Shown here in pieces: positions 1 to 7,311 of a stretch of DNA of 64,000 nucleotides. A program made the position numbers and the translations under genes. The DNA is from Clostridia bacterium (lineage in GTDB: Bacteria > Bacillota > Clostridia > Christensenellales > Aristaeellaceae), in NCBI GenBank assembly GCA_017404985.1, contig JAFRBK010000009.1, forward strand, positions 1 to 64,000. Direction: 5' to 3'. The notes below the pieces were generated by a model. The model ran no database searches. It had not been told where the DNA came from and saw nothing but the letters and a program-made list of their open reading frames with translations. Numbering within the stretch: the first letter of the stretch is position 1; each line of letters opens with the position of its first letter.

Positions 1-201
1 CAGATGCTTTGCGCTGTCCTTGATCATCTGCTGAAACTCAGGCCGATTATCCGTCTTTGCGGAATAAGCACGGTCAATATAATGGCGAAGAATCGTGATA
101 TCGTTCTTATCGGCAAAGGCCGTGCACTCCCTGATCTGACCCTCGATGCTTTCCTCTCGCTGATTATCTGAGGAATACCGGGCATAGATAACAGCATTCA
201 C
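1..201 (-). CDS. Large serine recombinase, N-terminal part (cut by window edge)
   Basis: Reading leftward from a GTG at 201 the frame stays open to base 1 and gives 67 residues. They match the catalytic domain of resolvase/large serine recombinases: the YARYSSDNQ motif carries the nucleophile Ser10, followed by the SIEGQIRECTAFA helix typical of the family. The GTG overlaps the stop of the KilA-N gene by four bases (GTGA), so translation is probably coupled and this is the last gene of a four-gene operon. Such enzymes cut and rejoin DNA at attachment sites and most likely move the element that occupies 1-7.6 kb. The recombinase and zinc-ribbon domains lie outside the window, so completeness cannot be judged. 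Confidence 0.85.
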   Translation of the reverse strand, partial: MNAVIYARYSSDNQREESIEGQIRECTAFADKNDITILRHYIDRAYSAKTDNRPEFQQMIKDSAKHL

Positions 202-1058
202 TTCTCTGCACCACCCTCCGGCAGTCCTTTGATGCTTTCCGCTTCAGTCAGCACCCGCATCTGATAGCGAGCAATCTCACGCAAGGTCTTGAAACGCTCC
301 GCCTTTGGCATTCCGCTTTTGATCAATTCTGCATTATGCGTTTCCAGATTTGAAAGCACTGTCAGTTCTGCAATAGAGGCATAATCCCGGACATTTCCCG
401 TTTTCGCCAATTCGGGATTGGCTTCCCTCCATGCTTTTGCTGTAAAGCCAAACATTGCAACATTCAGAAGGTCAGCTTCATCCGCATATGCCAGCCATTC
501 CATGCTGGCGGTAAAATCCGCTTTAGGCAAAATATAATGCTTGATGGCATCGGTATGGATCAGATAATTGCTCTTGGACAGGAAACGCTTTGCGTCCCAT
601 TCGAGTTTCAGTCGATCGTTTTCTTCGTCCTTCAGTCTCTGGTATTCTTTCAGCAGGTACAGTTTGAATACAGGGCTGATTGCCGAACCGAATTCAAAGG
701 CAATATCCTTATGGGCATAAGTGCCGCCATATCGGCCCGCCTGGACATACATTCCAATCGCATTGGTTTTTTCGATCCATTCCTTAGTGCTGAGCGTAAA
801 GGTATGCAGACCGGCTTCTGCCTTAAAGTGGTCGAATTCGACCACTTTGAAATCCGGGTTATACATAACTTCCCATGTGCCCAGGAATTCCAGCGTTGTC
901 CGTGAACGCAGCCAGTTTTTGATCACATCTGCGGCACGGGCAGCATCTGTGCGTGCCTTTGCCATGTCAGTTAGGCAGATAAAGTCCTCTCGATCAATCC
1001 GCATAACGGTGATCGGAGTATCCTGTACTGTGATCAGAGAAGCTTTCTTTCCGCTCAT
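198..1058 (-). CDS. KilA-N domain protein
   Basis: This 286-residue protein fits the KilA-N family of phage and mobile-element DNA-binding proteins: the first half carries ITVMRIDREDFICLTDMAK, then WLRSRTTLEFLGTWE and GRYGGTYAHKDIAFEFGSA, in the order seen in KilA-N proteins. The C-terminal half is helical and charged. The ATG at 1058 is chosen because GGAGAAGGA lies just upstream and it overlaps the XRE stop as ATGA; longer starts would run into the XRE gene. The gene sits between a repressor-like XRE gene and a serine recombinase. A regulatory role in excision or element control is an inference; the DNA target is unknown. Confidence 0.85.
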   Translation of the reverse strand: MSGKKASLITVQDTPITVMRIDREDFICLTDMAKARTDAARAADVIKNWLRSRTTLEFLGTWEVMYNPDFKVVEFDHFKAEAGLHTFTLSTKEWIEKTNAIGMYVQAGRYGGTYAHKDIAFEFGSAISPVFKLYLLKEYQRLKDEENDRLKLEWDAKRFLSKSNYLIHTDAIKHYILPKADFTASMEWLAYADEADLLNVAMFGFTAKAWREANPELAKTGNVRDYASIAELTVLSNLETHNAELIKSGMPKAERFKTLREIARYQMRVLTEAESIKGLPEGGAEK

Positions 1059-1408
1059 TCCTTCTCCTCCATAATTCGATACAGGCTTTCCTTCAACTTT
1101 GTATTGGCAATAGAACCAGGCACAAAGCACATTTCAATGAATTTCTGCATCTCTTCCCTGTCCGGCGGGATCTTTGGCTGGAACTTATACATTTTCCCCT
1201 CCGGTGCGTCTGTTCTGGCAAAAATGTAATCCATTGATACATCAAACATATCCGCATATTTACGGAAAAGCTCAACCGGCGGCTCTGTTTGTCCATTCTC
1301 ATAGCGATTAATGCTGGACTGTGTTGTGCCCAGCATCTTCGCTAATTTCTCTTGTGATACACCGATTCCTTCCCGCAGATTTCTCAGCCGTTTCCCAATT
1401 TCTTTCAT
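1055..1408 (-). CDS. XRE-family transcriptional regulator
   Basis: A 117-residue protein with an N-terminal helix-turn-helix of the Cro/C1 type: residues 1-60 contain IGVSQEKLAKMLGTTQSSIN and RYENGQTEPP, the usual recognition-helix layout. The tail (about 55 residues) is not a recognised domain. It overlaps the KilA-N gene by four bases and follows the DUF6061-like gene by 30 bases, so the set is one operon read from the promoter at 1773-1801. The position before a KilA-N protein and a recombinase suggests it controls the element; the AT-rich inverted repeat at 1860-1906 is a candidate binding site, unproven. Confidence 0.85.
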   Translation of the reverse strand: MKEIGKRLRNLREGIGVSQEKLAKMLGTTQSSINRYENGQTEPPVELFRKYADMFDVSMDYIFARTDAPEGKMYKFQPKIPPDREEMQKFIEMCFVPGSIANTKLKESLYRIMEEKE

Positions 1409-1438
1409 GATGGCCTTCTTCGTTTCGTACGATAATCC

Positions 1439-1693
1439 TTATCTCAGATCACACAGGCGGGTATAATCCGTTGCAGTTTTCAGAAACAATTCAGGGCTTT
1501 CATCCCACACAAGTTCTGCGTAAGCTTTGGGATCATTATAGATCAGATAATCCAGTTCAGAACGCTGATACATATTATCCGCATAGGCTTTTTCCACTGC
1601 ATCACAATCAATCAAAATTAGATTACACTCTTCAGTCCATGCGTAAACACATCCGGAGTCCATATCAAACTTGGCGAAAACAATTCTATCCAT
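1439..1693 (-). CDS. Small DUF6061-like protein of mobile elements
   Basis: An 84-residue acidic protein beginning MDRIVFAKFDMDSG, with no signal peptide or membrane segment. It resembles the short DUF6061 proteins that accompany XRE regulators and serine recombinases in Clostridia elements; this is from memory of the family, and its function is unknown. It is first in the leftward operon. The start at 1693 has GAAGGAGGGAATCATCGC upstream, a good ribosome site. Codon use matches the neighbouring XRE gene. Confidence 0.7.
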   Translation of the reverse strand: MDRIVFAKFDMDSGCVYAWTEECNLILIDCDAVEKAYADNMYQRSELDYLIYNDPKAYAELVWDESPELFLKTATDYTRLCDLR

Positions 1694-1772
1694 GCGATGA
1701 TTCCCTCCTTCTGACTATCTGTGCAGCATGCAATTACCTTTCCGTGAATTACTTCACCCACGGTTCAAGATT

Positions 1773-1801
1773 ATTATAACCCGTTTTGCGGTTTTTATCA
1801 A
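1773..1801 (-). promoter_or_regulatory. Sigma-A type promoter of the recombinase operon
   Basis: On the minus strand TTGATA (1801-1796) and TATAAT (1778-1773) are separated by exactly 17 bases, about 80 bases upstream of the DUF6061-like start. This is a near-consensus housekeeping promoter for the DUF6061-XRE-KilA-N-recombinase operon. Confidence 0.75.
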
Positions 1802-1859
1802 CTGGATTCTCTGCATGAATTGCGAACCTTTTTCGAGACCTGTCGTATTATAGAAACAT

Positions 1860-1906
1860 ATACTATATATTGCATTTGTTAATTATTCAAATACAATATA
1901 TAGTAT
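1860..1906. repeat. AT-rich 19-bp inverted repeat, possible operator
   Basis: The arms at 1860-1878 and 1888-1906 (ATACTATATATTG core) are complementary at 18 of 19 positions around a 9-base loop. It lies 60-100 bases upstream of the operon promoter. It is too AT-rich for a good terminator and lacks a T-run; an operator for one of the XRE regulators or a recombination site are both possible. The rest of the gap 1694-2073 holds only the promoter and no further gene. Confidence 0.6.
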
Positions 1907-2073
1907 GTTAAATTGATCATTTTGATTCTAAAGGCCGGGAAAACCTTCGTGCGGGCAAATCGTCGCGTTCGGTATCATCAGAAGCTCTCAGAGCGAAATA
2001 TGATCGAAAGTCTATAGAAAACAAGCACAGCTTCATATATCATCCAGATTTGAGGCACTTTGCCCGTCTTTAC

Positions 2074-3534
2074 TTACTTTCCTGGCCTGTCATATGCTTC
2101 TCCCACCCCTTTCTGCATTTCCTGCTCGAAGTGGTCATATTCAGCTTCAAACTGAGCCCAGAGTTCCGATGCAGGACCAATATTCCGAAAAGAGTCCGCC
2201 GATGCAGTACAAACAGTTTCAACATTCAATTGAACCAACCAGTTTCCTTCAGGCTTCTCTCCAATAAGCCATACCAAGCATGTAGTATTTGTGAATTCAG
2301 CCAAATCAACATCATTCAGCACATGAACCAGATAATCCCTGTTACAGTCTTCCTCACTATGAGAGGGAAAACCGCAACGCACCGCTTCAATGTCCATACC
2401 GAAGGCAAGATCATCCTCTTCGAACCATCCAACCATGCCGTACTCCTCGCTACCAATCTGAAGCTGCACATAGCCGTTTTCATGCTGTATTATTCTGCCA
2501 GTCAGCCTGGCATAGCAGGTGGCAAGCAGTTTGCCATTTGGACTTTCCCACATAGGTGTACCATCTGATCGCACGCAAGCAAATTCTGAACTGTCGAGCA
2601 AAGGAATGACATCACGAATGTAGTCAGGGTAGGCAGTAAAATCAGCATTCGTCAGTTCCCTTTCAAGAGCAAACTCTCCATAATGGATCACATCATTGCT
2701 ATCATGGAGAGTTAGCGCAAACGCATCGGTAACGAAATCATCGTAAACCCGGTAAAGTGTCCAGTTGCCGTCTCCGATTCCAACGAAGAGCCAGCGACCA
2801 TCTGGTTGACGCGCAAATTGTGGATCACAGGCTCCACAGGAGACAGTAACGATGTTTCCGTTGGATTGCCAACCATTAATAGAAAGCCGTTCTTCCGAGA
2901 AAAAACGTGAACTAATCACGCTACAATACTGTTTGCCATCCCAGTGAGCAATACGGATACATTTTTGTCCTTCCGTGTTTATCACAATGCCTGCAAGGGT
3001 AGTCGGATATGAGTATAAGGCAATCCATGCTTCTCCTTCACTTAACAAAAATGTCGCACATTCAGATGTGATTCTCCACGATAACCTGCACGGTTCAGCG
3101 GTATATCCGTCCTGGTCCCTGTAAAGATCAGTCGGCTCCATATCCAGCAACGTGTTTACGGCCGCCTCTGTCAGCGGAATCGGCGCATAGTCCGTAATCT
3201 CCCACGGCACATGTTCCCCCTTCCGTAGCGAATTGACTATAACAGACAGCTTTTTCTGATAAAGGGTGCTGTCCTTCACTTGCATTAGGAGAATATCAAT
3301 CCAGCAAGCAGTCTCATCATTCCAGCTTCCGGCCCAGTATCGTTCTCTGTTAACGAGATACCAATCCGGAAAATCCACTTTGGAAATAGCAATTAGATCA
3401 TCTTCGGAAATATCGTAGTCTTTTTGTGGGTAGTCATAGTCTGCCCATCCGCTCAACGGTATTAGGCAGAAGATTGTTAACAGTACAACAATCAGCAGAA
3501 TCCCTCTTCGAGAAGCATTTCTCCTGTTCTTCAT
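2074..3534 (-). CDS. Secreted protein of unknown function with SH3-like segment
   Basis: A 486-residue protein starting MKNRRNASRRG followed by a hydrophobic stretch (about residues 11-28) ending GWADYDY, a classical signal peptide. The start at 3534 has AGAAGGAGCC upstream; a longer frame exists but lacks a ribosome site. Residues about 315-375 (GTPMWESPNGKLLATCYARL, then VGWFEEDDL) resemble a bacterial SH3-like domain, which often binds cell wall. Several Cys are scattered through the protein. No enzyme motif is recognised. It is cargo of the mobilizable element and lies next to oriT; a surface role is inferred from secretion only. Confidence 0.7.
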   Translation of the reverse strand: MKNRRNASRRGILLIVVLLTIFCLIPLSGWADYDYPQKDYDISEDDLIAISKVDFPDWYLVNRERYWAGSWNDETACWIDILLMQVKDSTLYQKKLSVIVNSLRKGEHVPWEITDYAPIPLTEAAVNTLLDMEPTDLYRDQDGYTAEPCRLSWRITSECATFLLSEGEAWIALYSYPTTLAGIVINTEGQKCIRIAHWDGKQYCSVISSRFFSEERLSINGWQSNGNIVTVSCGACDPQFARQPDGRWLFVGIGDGNWTLYRVYDDFVTDAFALTLHDSNDVIHYGEFALERELTNADFTAYPDYIRDVIPLLDSSEFACVRSDGTPMWESPNGKLLATCYARLTGRIIQHENGYVQLQIGSEEYGMVGWFEEDDLAFGMDIEAVRCGFPSHSEEDCNRDYLVHVLNDVDLAEFTNTTCLVWLIGEKPEGNWLVQLNVETVCTASADSFRNIGPASELWAQFEAEYDHFEQEMQKGVGEAYDRPGK

Positions 3535-3641
3535 GCCTATGGCTCCTTCTGTTCTGATGCAGATTGATGCAGCTGCATCAAAATGATGCATACACCAAAT
3601 GACTGCAATCACTTTCGGTAAAAATCGTTCCACCGTCGTCC

Positions 3642-3701
3642 TGATGACACCGAAATAACAATAATGCTTTCATCATGATCAGCACTTTGCCGGTGTCATC
3701 A
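3642..3701. repeat. 11-bp inverted repeat upstream of secreted-protein gene
   Basis: TGATGACACCG at 3642-3652 is perfectly repeated in inverted form at 3691-3701, with 38 bases between. The same stretch holds repeated ATGATCATG motifs up to 3760. It could be an operator for the gene starting at 3534 or the outermost structure of the oriT region. Confidence 0.5.
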
Positions 3702-3770
3702 TCTGGCATTCGATCATAATGATCATGTGCCCAGTCACATTTTACCATGATCATGTGGAGGATGTCAGTA

Positions 3771-3868
3771 CTGAACTTTGACAAAAAACCGGATAGGTTT
3801 TTCTGTCAAAGTTCAGAAAAGCAGAACGGGATGTGCCGCCGGAGTTGGCACATTCTGTTTCTGCTTTT
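3771..3868. repeat. Two long adjacent hairpins at the left end of the oriT region
   Basis: Hairpin 1: CTGAACTTTGACA (3771-3783) pairs perfectly with 3804-3816, with a further AAAACC/GGTTTT inner stem. Hairpin 2: AAAAGCAGAA (3817-3826) pairs with 3859-3868, with an inner ATGTGCC/GGCACAT stem. The two abut with no spacer. They are not followed by typical terminator T-runs and no gene ends into them, so a structural role in transfer or replication is more likely than termination. Confidence 0.7.
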
Positions 3869-3878
3869 GGGGTAGATT

Positions 3879-4014
3879 CCAAAGGAGGGCGAACGCCTTC
3901 CTTTGGCGCAGGGTCATCCAATAGGGAGCGCGCAGCATCCCTGTTGGCAGGGGAATCCAAAGGGGACAGCGTCCCCTTGGCGGGAAGAATCCAAAGAAAC
4001 CGGAGGTTTCGTGG
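3879..4014. repeat. Tandem array of four CCAA...TTGG hairpins with covarying stems
   Basis: Four hairpins follow one another at 3879-3906, 3918-3947, 3957-3980 and 3991-4014. Each opens with CCAA after an (A/C)AT(T)-like spacer and closes with (T)TGG. The inner stems differ in sequence but keep pairing: GGAGGGC/GCCTTCC, GGGAGC/GCATCCC, GGGGAC/GTCCCC, GAAACC/GGTTTC. Compensatory change of this kind implies that the folded form, single-stranded DNA or RNA, is what is selected. The array ends directly at the oriT. Similar palindromes occur between genes of gut Clostridia in my recollection, but their function is not known to me. Confidence 0.75.
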
Positions 4015-4062
4015 CACACGGACTTTCGCAGAAAGTCTAGTGTGTTATACCTTTGCGAAAGG
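4013..4062 (+). other. oriT: Origin of transfer (oriT), MobV/pMV158 type
   Basis: GACTTTC-gca-GAAAGTC forms a hairpin (4021-4037), bracketed by CACAC (4015-4019) and GTGTG (4040-4044), and followed by TAGTGTG/TTATAC and a second hairpin CCTTT-gcg-AAAGG (4050-4062). The pMV158 oriT has the same plan: an ACTTT...AAAGT hairpin, then TAGTGTGTTATAC, with the relaxase MobM cutting after GTGTG. The predicted nick is therefore between 4044 and 4045 on the plus strand, in the same orientation as the MobV gene at 6327. In pMV158-like plasmids oriT adjoins mob; here two leftward genes intervene. Confidence 0.85.
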
Positions 4063-4067
4063 GATGG

Positions 4068-4164
4068 CCCGCAAGCGGGTTGATTTGCCCTCCACATCGG
4101 AGATGGCAAGTCAAGCCGATTGCGCTGTGGCTGCGGAGCGGTCACAGCATCAGACGGCAGTCTG
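4068..4164. repeat. Hairpin series on the leading side of oriT
   Basis: Consecutive stems follow the nick site. CCCG/CGGG is at 4068-4079. A long interrupted stem runs from TTGA-TTGCC (4080-4089) to GGCAA-TCAA (4105-4114). GCTGTG/CACAGC spans 4124-4148, with an inner GCTGC/GCGGT-like stem. CAGAC/GTCTG spans 4151-4164. These would be the first folded structures to enter a recipient. The remainder of the gap up to 4335 shows no gene or strong structure. Confidence 0.6.
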
Positions 4165-4335
4165 AGCCATTCCTTTCGCAGAGGTATACAGCGTAACTGC
4201 CCCCGTATCGCCTCTGGAAAATACAGCCTTCTGTGCAAAACGCGAAATAAATAATGCGAGAAAAAGCAGTTCTACTTCTCCCTGATTTTGCAGCCAATCT
4301 GCTCAGAGTCAGTGAGAGAAGAAACGGCAATCATG

Positions 4336-4375
4336 AAAAAGTGGCTGCATTTGTCATCTGGATTGAAGCCACTTT
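4336..4375 (-). terminator. Terminator of the 4415-5065 gene
   Basis: On the minus strand AAAGTGGC (4375-4368) pairs with GCCACTTT (4345-4338) and is followed by a T-run (4340-4336). It lies 40 bases past the stop codon of the leftward secreted-protein gene. Confidence 0.6.
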
Positions 4376-4414
4376 GGCAGCTGCTTTTATACTATAAACC
4401 TATTTCACACAGCC

Positions 4415-5065
4415 TCACTCGAAAATAATTCTCGCATCGTTTAAGTGCGCTCGCTCAAGATATTTTTGTGCTAATTTTTCAGTGTCTCCAGTATAATTAT
4501 TCTCATTCATTTTTTCTATCATTTCATCTGATACGCCGTTCATTCCCTGTGTTCCAATTCCCCAACCTGGTATTAGTTTCTCATCCTTTTGTGGAATGGA
4601 AATTGAATCCACTGTCCATCTTCCTTTACAGGAAACAAAATCAACAGTAAATGCCTGATACATGTTCCATCCCAAGCAAAGATAGTTTTGCATTTTGCTA
4701 TCCGAATATAGCCAATACTCGTCAAAGTTGCACACACAATATACTCTCTTGTGCTGCTGGGAACTGTTCACTTTAAAGATGTAGGGATTGACAATCAAAA
4801 CATATCGGCCTTCAAGAAATAGTTCTTCTCTTTTGGTATCTTCATAATACCAGTTTCTTAACGCCTTCATCAGAAGTAACATGTCGGTATCTTCCATAAG
4901 CCAAGAATCATCAATCGGCGGACAAACTTCTCTTGTACTTCCCTCTGGCAATAATTGTTCAGCATAGTCTTCATTTTGCATATCCTGGGTTTCTGTTTCC
5001 GCTGTCGAGCAAACGTAAAACATGATCGCAATCAAGATAGTCAGTATCAGAATTGCCTTTTTCAT
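4415..5065 (-). CDS. Secreted or membrane-anchored hypothetical protein
   Basis: A 216-residue protein starting MKKAILILTILIAIMFYVC, a signal peptide or N-terminal anchor; the Cys at residue 19 falls where a lipobox Cys would be, but FYVC is a poor lipobox. The rest is acidic and soluble, with no known motif. The start at 5065 is preferred because GGGGAAAT precedes it; an in-frame ATG four codons earlier lies too close to GGAGAA. It follows the XRE gene by 53 bases on the same strand. It is in the predicted leading region of transfer and is transcribed using the transferred strand as template. Confidence 0.65.
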   Translation of the reverse strand: MKKAILILTILIAIMFYVCSTAETETQDMQNEDYAEQLLPEGSTREVCPPIDDSWLMEDTDMLLLMKALRNWYYEDTKREELFLEGRYVLIVNPYIFKVNSSQQHKRVYCVCNFDEYWLYSDSKMQNYLCLGWNMYQAFTVDFVSCKGRWTVDSISIPQKDEKLIPGWGIGTQGMNGVSDEMIEKMNENNYTGDTEKLAQKYLERAHLNDARIIFE

Positions 5066-5117
5066 ATATTTCCCCATTTCTCCGAAAGTGTCAGAACATA
5101 TCTGGCTTGTTATAATG

Positions 5118-5972
5118 CTATCTTTTCTTTTTCCGTTTTCCCTGTCCATGCGGCTGCTGTGTCATTTTGCCCCGTCTGCTTTGAGGGCTTGTCATCTGAG
5201 GAGATTTTCCGAGCAGGTTGATCAGCGTCATCATTTCGTTTTCGGTAACTTTCTCTCTGGGAATCTGAAACGCATCGCAAAACTGTTTCACAAAGAATTC
5301 TTCTCTGCTTTTGCTGTCCATTGCCATCTGAATCTGTTCACGAATGTCTTCTGTTGTGGGTATACTCCCTTCGTCAGCAGTCATGGAATCTGTTTTGTGT
5401 GCTTCCCGGATATCATGCACGATCGCGTCCAGATCTTCATGCATAACATGCCCAAAGAAGCTTTCTTCATCCAGCTGCAGAGCCAGTTCCATTGTACGCA
5501 AATGCAAATCATTCTCATCGGGATTATAACGGGCGATTACTTCCTGGCGCGTTGCGTCCAGCATGTTATTCATGCTTTTAACCCGCATTTCCGCAATGCG
5601 ATCCACAACGATTTCCATATCAGTCATCAGCCGGGGGAAACCATTATGCGTGATCATTTCGCTCAGAAGCCGATGATTGAATTTGCCTTTTCGAAGCGTA
5701 TCCAGCGCTTCATCGCTCAGATGCAGTTCCGCAATATCGCCGCCCTCCCGGGCTTTGTTTTCTGTCAATCCAAGCAGATAATCCGTTGACACGCCGTAAA
5801 ACTCGGACAACTTTACAATGGCAAAGGGACTGATATCCTTAAAGTCATTCGATTCATAATTCCCCAGCGCGGATTTGGACAAGCCGGTTTTCTCCGCCAG
5901 CTGTTCCAGCGTCAGTCCCTGACCATTCCGCAAATCCTTCAGTCTTTCCTGAATCGTCAGTTTTATCTGCAT
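5118..5972 (-). CDS. XRE-family regulator with long helical C-terminus
   Basis: A 284-residue protein. Residues 6-65 form a Cro/C1 helix-turn-helix (LTLEQLAEKTGLSKSALGNY, then FYGVSTDYLLGLTEN). About 180 residues of charged helical sequence follow, and the tail is strongly basic (GKRKKKR). GGAGGATTATTCA before the ATG at 5972 is a strong ribosome site. It diverges from the relaxase gene, sharing the 354-base interval 5973-6326, so it probably represses itself and mob. Related long XRE proteins are common beside relaxases in Clostridia elements; the exact regulon is inferred. Confidence 0.8.
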   Translation of the reverse strand: MQIKLTIQERLKDLRNGQGLTLEQLAEKTGLSKSALGNYESNDFKDISPFAIVKLSEFYGVSTDYLLGLTENKAREGGDIAELHLSDEALDTLRKGKFNHRLLSEMITHNGFPRLMTDMEIVVDRIAEMRVKSMNNMLDATRQEVIARYNPDENDLHLRTMELALQLDEESFFGHVMHEDLDAIVHDIREAHKTDSMTADEGSIPTTEDIREQIQMAMDSKSREEFFVKQFCDAFQIPREKVTENEMMTLINLLGKSPQMTSPQSRRGKMTQQPHGQGKRKKKR

Positions 5973-6004
5973 TGAATAATCCTCCGGAGCCTTATTTCAC
6001 CGCT

Positions 6005-6033
6005 ATTGTACCATTTTTCCAAGAGCGTGGAAA
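6005..6033 (-). promoter_or_regulatory. Probable promoter of the XRE gene at 5972
   Basis: On the minus strand TTTCCA (6033-6028) and TACAAT (6010-6005) are 17 bases apart, about 33 bases before the start codon. The remaining interval to 6326 contains a TGCAT/ATGCA hairpin (6112-6125 area) and the mob ribosome site but no other recognisable feature. Confidence 0.5.
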
Positions 6034-6326
6034 GAGGCTCCTTTTATCATGCTTTTCCAACGTCTGGGATATACGCAAAAAGAGCTTTAAAAACAGTAGA
6101 CTTCATAGTGTCCGGTGCATTCCGATGCATCCCGGGCAGGTGAACCTTCCCAGCTGAACAGCCGTCCCGAACCTCTCGAAACCGCGATGATCCCTCCCGC
6201 TTAGGAGTGGAGCGCCCCACTGGGGCCGGTACCGAGCCAACCAAGGTGTCCTGCCGGAGAGAGCAAGGGATACGGCGACCAAGAACCCGGGCAATCAATG
6301 AGAAGCGAAAGGAGGATTGATATAGA

Positions 6327-7307
6327 TTGAAAGCCCAGTTCGGAATCATGAGATTCCAAAAGTATAAGGGGCCCGCGATCAGCAGTATCGAGGCCCACAA
6401 CGAGCGGAAGAAGGAGAAGTACGCCAGCAATCCGGATGTGGATACCAGTCGGAGTCATCTGAACTTCCATCTGGTCACTCCGAATGGACGCTACAGGGCA
6501 GAAGCGGAAAGGCAAATCGCGGAAGCAGAGTGCCGGACCCGCACTGACAGCATCAGGCTGGTGGAAACCCTGTTTACCGGAAGTCCCGAATTCTTTAGAG
6601 GGAAAACCGATAAACAGATCCGCGCGTATTTCGAGCATGTGCTCGTTTTCCTGAAAAAGCACATCCGTCCGGAAACCATCGTTTCCGCGGTCGTGCATAT
6701 GGATGAGAAGACGCCGCACATGCATGTCTGCTTCGTCCCGCTGACCAAGGACAACCGGCTTTGCGCCAAAGAGATCATCGGGAACAAGAAGCGGCTGATC
6801 CAGTGGCAGGATGATTTCTGGAAGCATATCGTCCAGAAGTATCCGGAACTGGAACGTGGCGAAAGCGCCAGTAAAACCGGCCGGGATCATGTCCCGCCCC
6901 GCGTTCTCAAGGAAATGGTTCGGTTGGAAAAGAAACGCGGGAAGATTGAGGAAACGCTGGAAAGCGTCAACCTTCTCAACGGGAAAGCCAAGGCCCAGGA
7001 AGTCAGTGAGATGCTGGACGGCTACATCCCCGGGGTAGAAAAGATGGCGACTCAGCTGAAAAAGTACAAGAGTGCCTTTACAGACACCAAGGCTGAGAAC
7101 GAATCGCTCCGTGCTGAGAATGAGGAGCTGAAATCCCAGTTGGATGACGAGCATCGCGTCTCGATTGATGAAGAGATCGAGAATCTGCGGATTCGGGATG
7201 AGCACAAGAAAATGAAATCCGTGCTTGACCGGATTCCGAAGGAAATTCTCGAACAGTACATCCCTTCCAGGAACAGGACGCCCAGAAGGGATCGGGAAGG
7301 CAGGTGA
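6327..7307 (+). CDS. MobV-family relaxase (Mob_Pre)
   Basis: A 326-residue relaxase that should nick oriT and pilot the strand into a recipient using a helper conjugation system. The N-terminus matches pMV158 MobM: IMRFQKYKG, then AHNER, where His24 aligns with the MobM catalytic His22, then SRSHLNFHL. The metal-binding motif HMDEKTPHMH lies at about residues 131-140. Residues 230-300 form a coiled coil. The length is within the family range, although many MobV proteins are longer. The start is a TTG at 6327 with GGAGG eleven bases upstream; the first ATG (6348) would cut the conserved N-terminus. The gene is followed five bases later by a 66-residue ORF. Confidence 0.93.
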   Translation: MKAQFGIMRFQKYKGPAISSIEAHNERKKEKYASNPDVDTSRSHLNFHLVTPNGRYRAEAERQIAEAECRTRTDSIRLVETLFTGSPEFFRGKTDKQIRAYFEHVLVFLKKHIRPETIVSAVVHMDEKTPHMHVCFVPLTKDNRLCAKEIIGNKKRLIQWQDDFWKHIVQKYPELERGESASKTGRDHVPPRVLKEMVRLEKKRGKIEETLESVNLLNGKAKAQEVSEMLDGYIPGVEKMATQLKKYKSAFTDTKAENESLRAENEELKSQLDDEHRVSIDEEIENLRIRDEHKKMKSVLDRIPKEILEQYIPSRNRTPRRDREGR

Positions 7308-7311
7308 TGAT

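Noticed and set aside
1860-1906. Rho-independent terminator
   Set aside because: The stem is almost purely A/T, no T-run follows either arm and no gene ends into it.
3879-4014. CRISPR array
   Set aside because: The units are hairpins with variable stems and no constant repeat or unique spacers; no cas genes are present.
3833-4238. Overlapping ORFs on both strands in the hairpin region
   Set aside because: They are by-products of the palindromic repeats and lack ribosome sites; the region is better explained as oriT and structured DNA.
5022-5789. 255-residue plus-strand ORF
   Set aside because: It is antisense to the XRE gene at 5118-5972 and the secreted-protein start; no ribosome site and no recognisable domain.
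6047-6430. 127-residue minus-strand ORF upstream of mob
   Set aside because: It overlaps the start of the relaxase gene on the opposite strand and has no ribosome site or family match.
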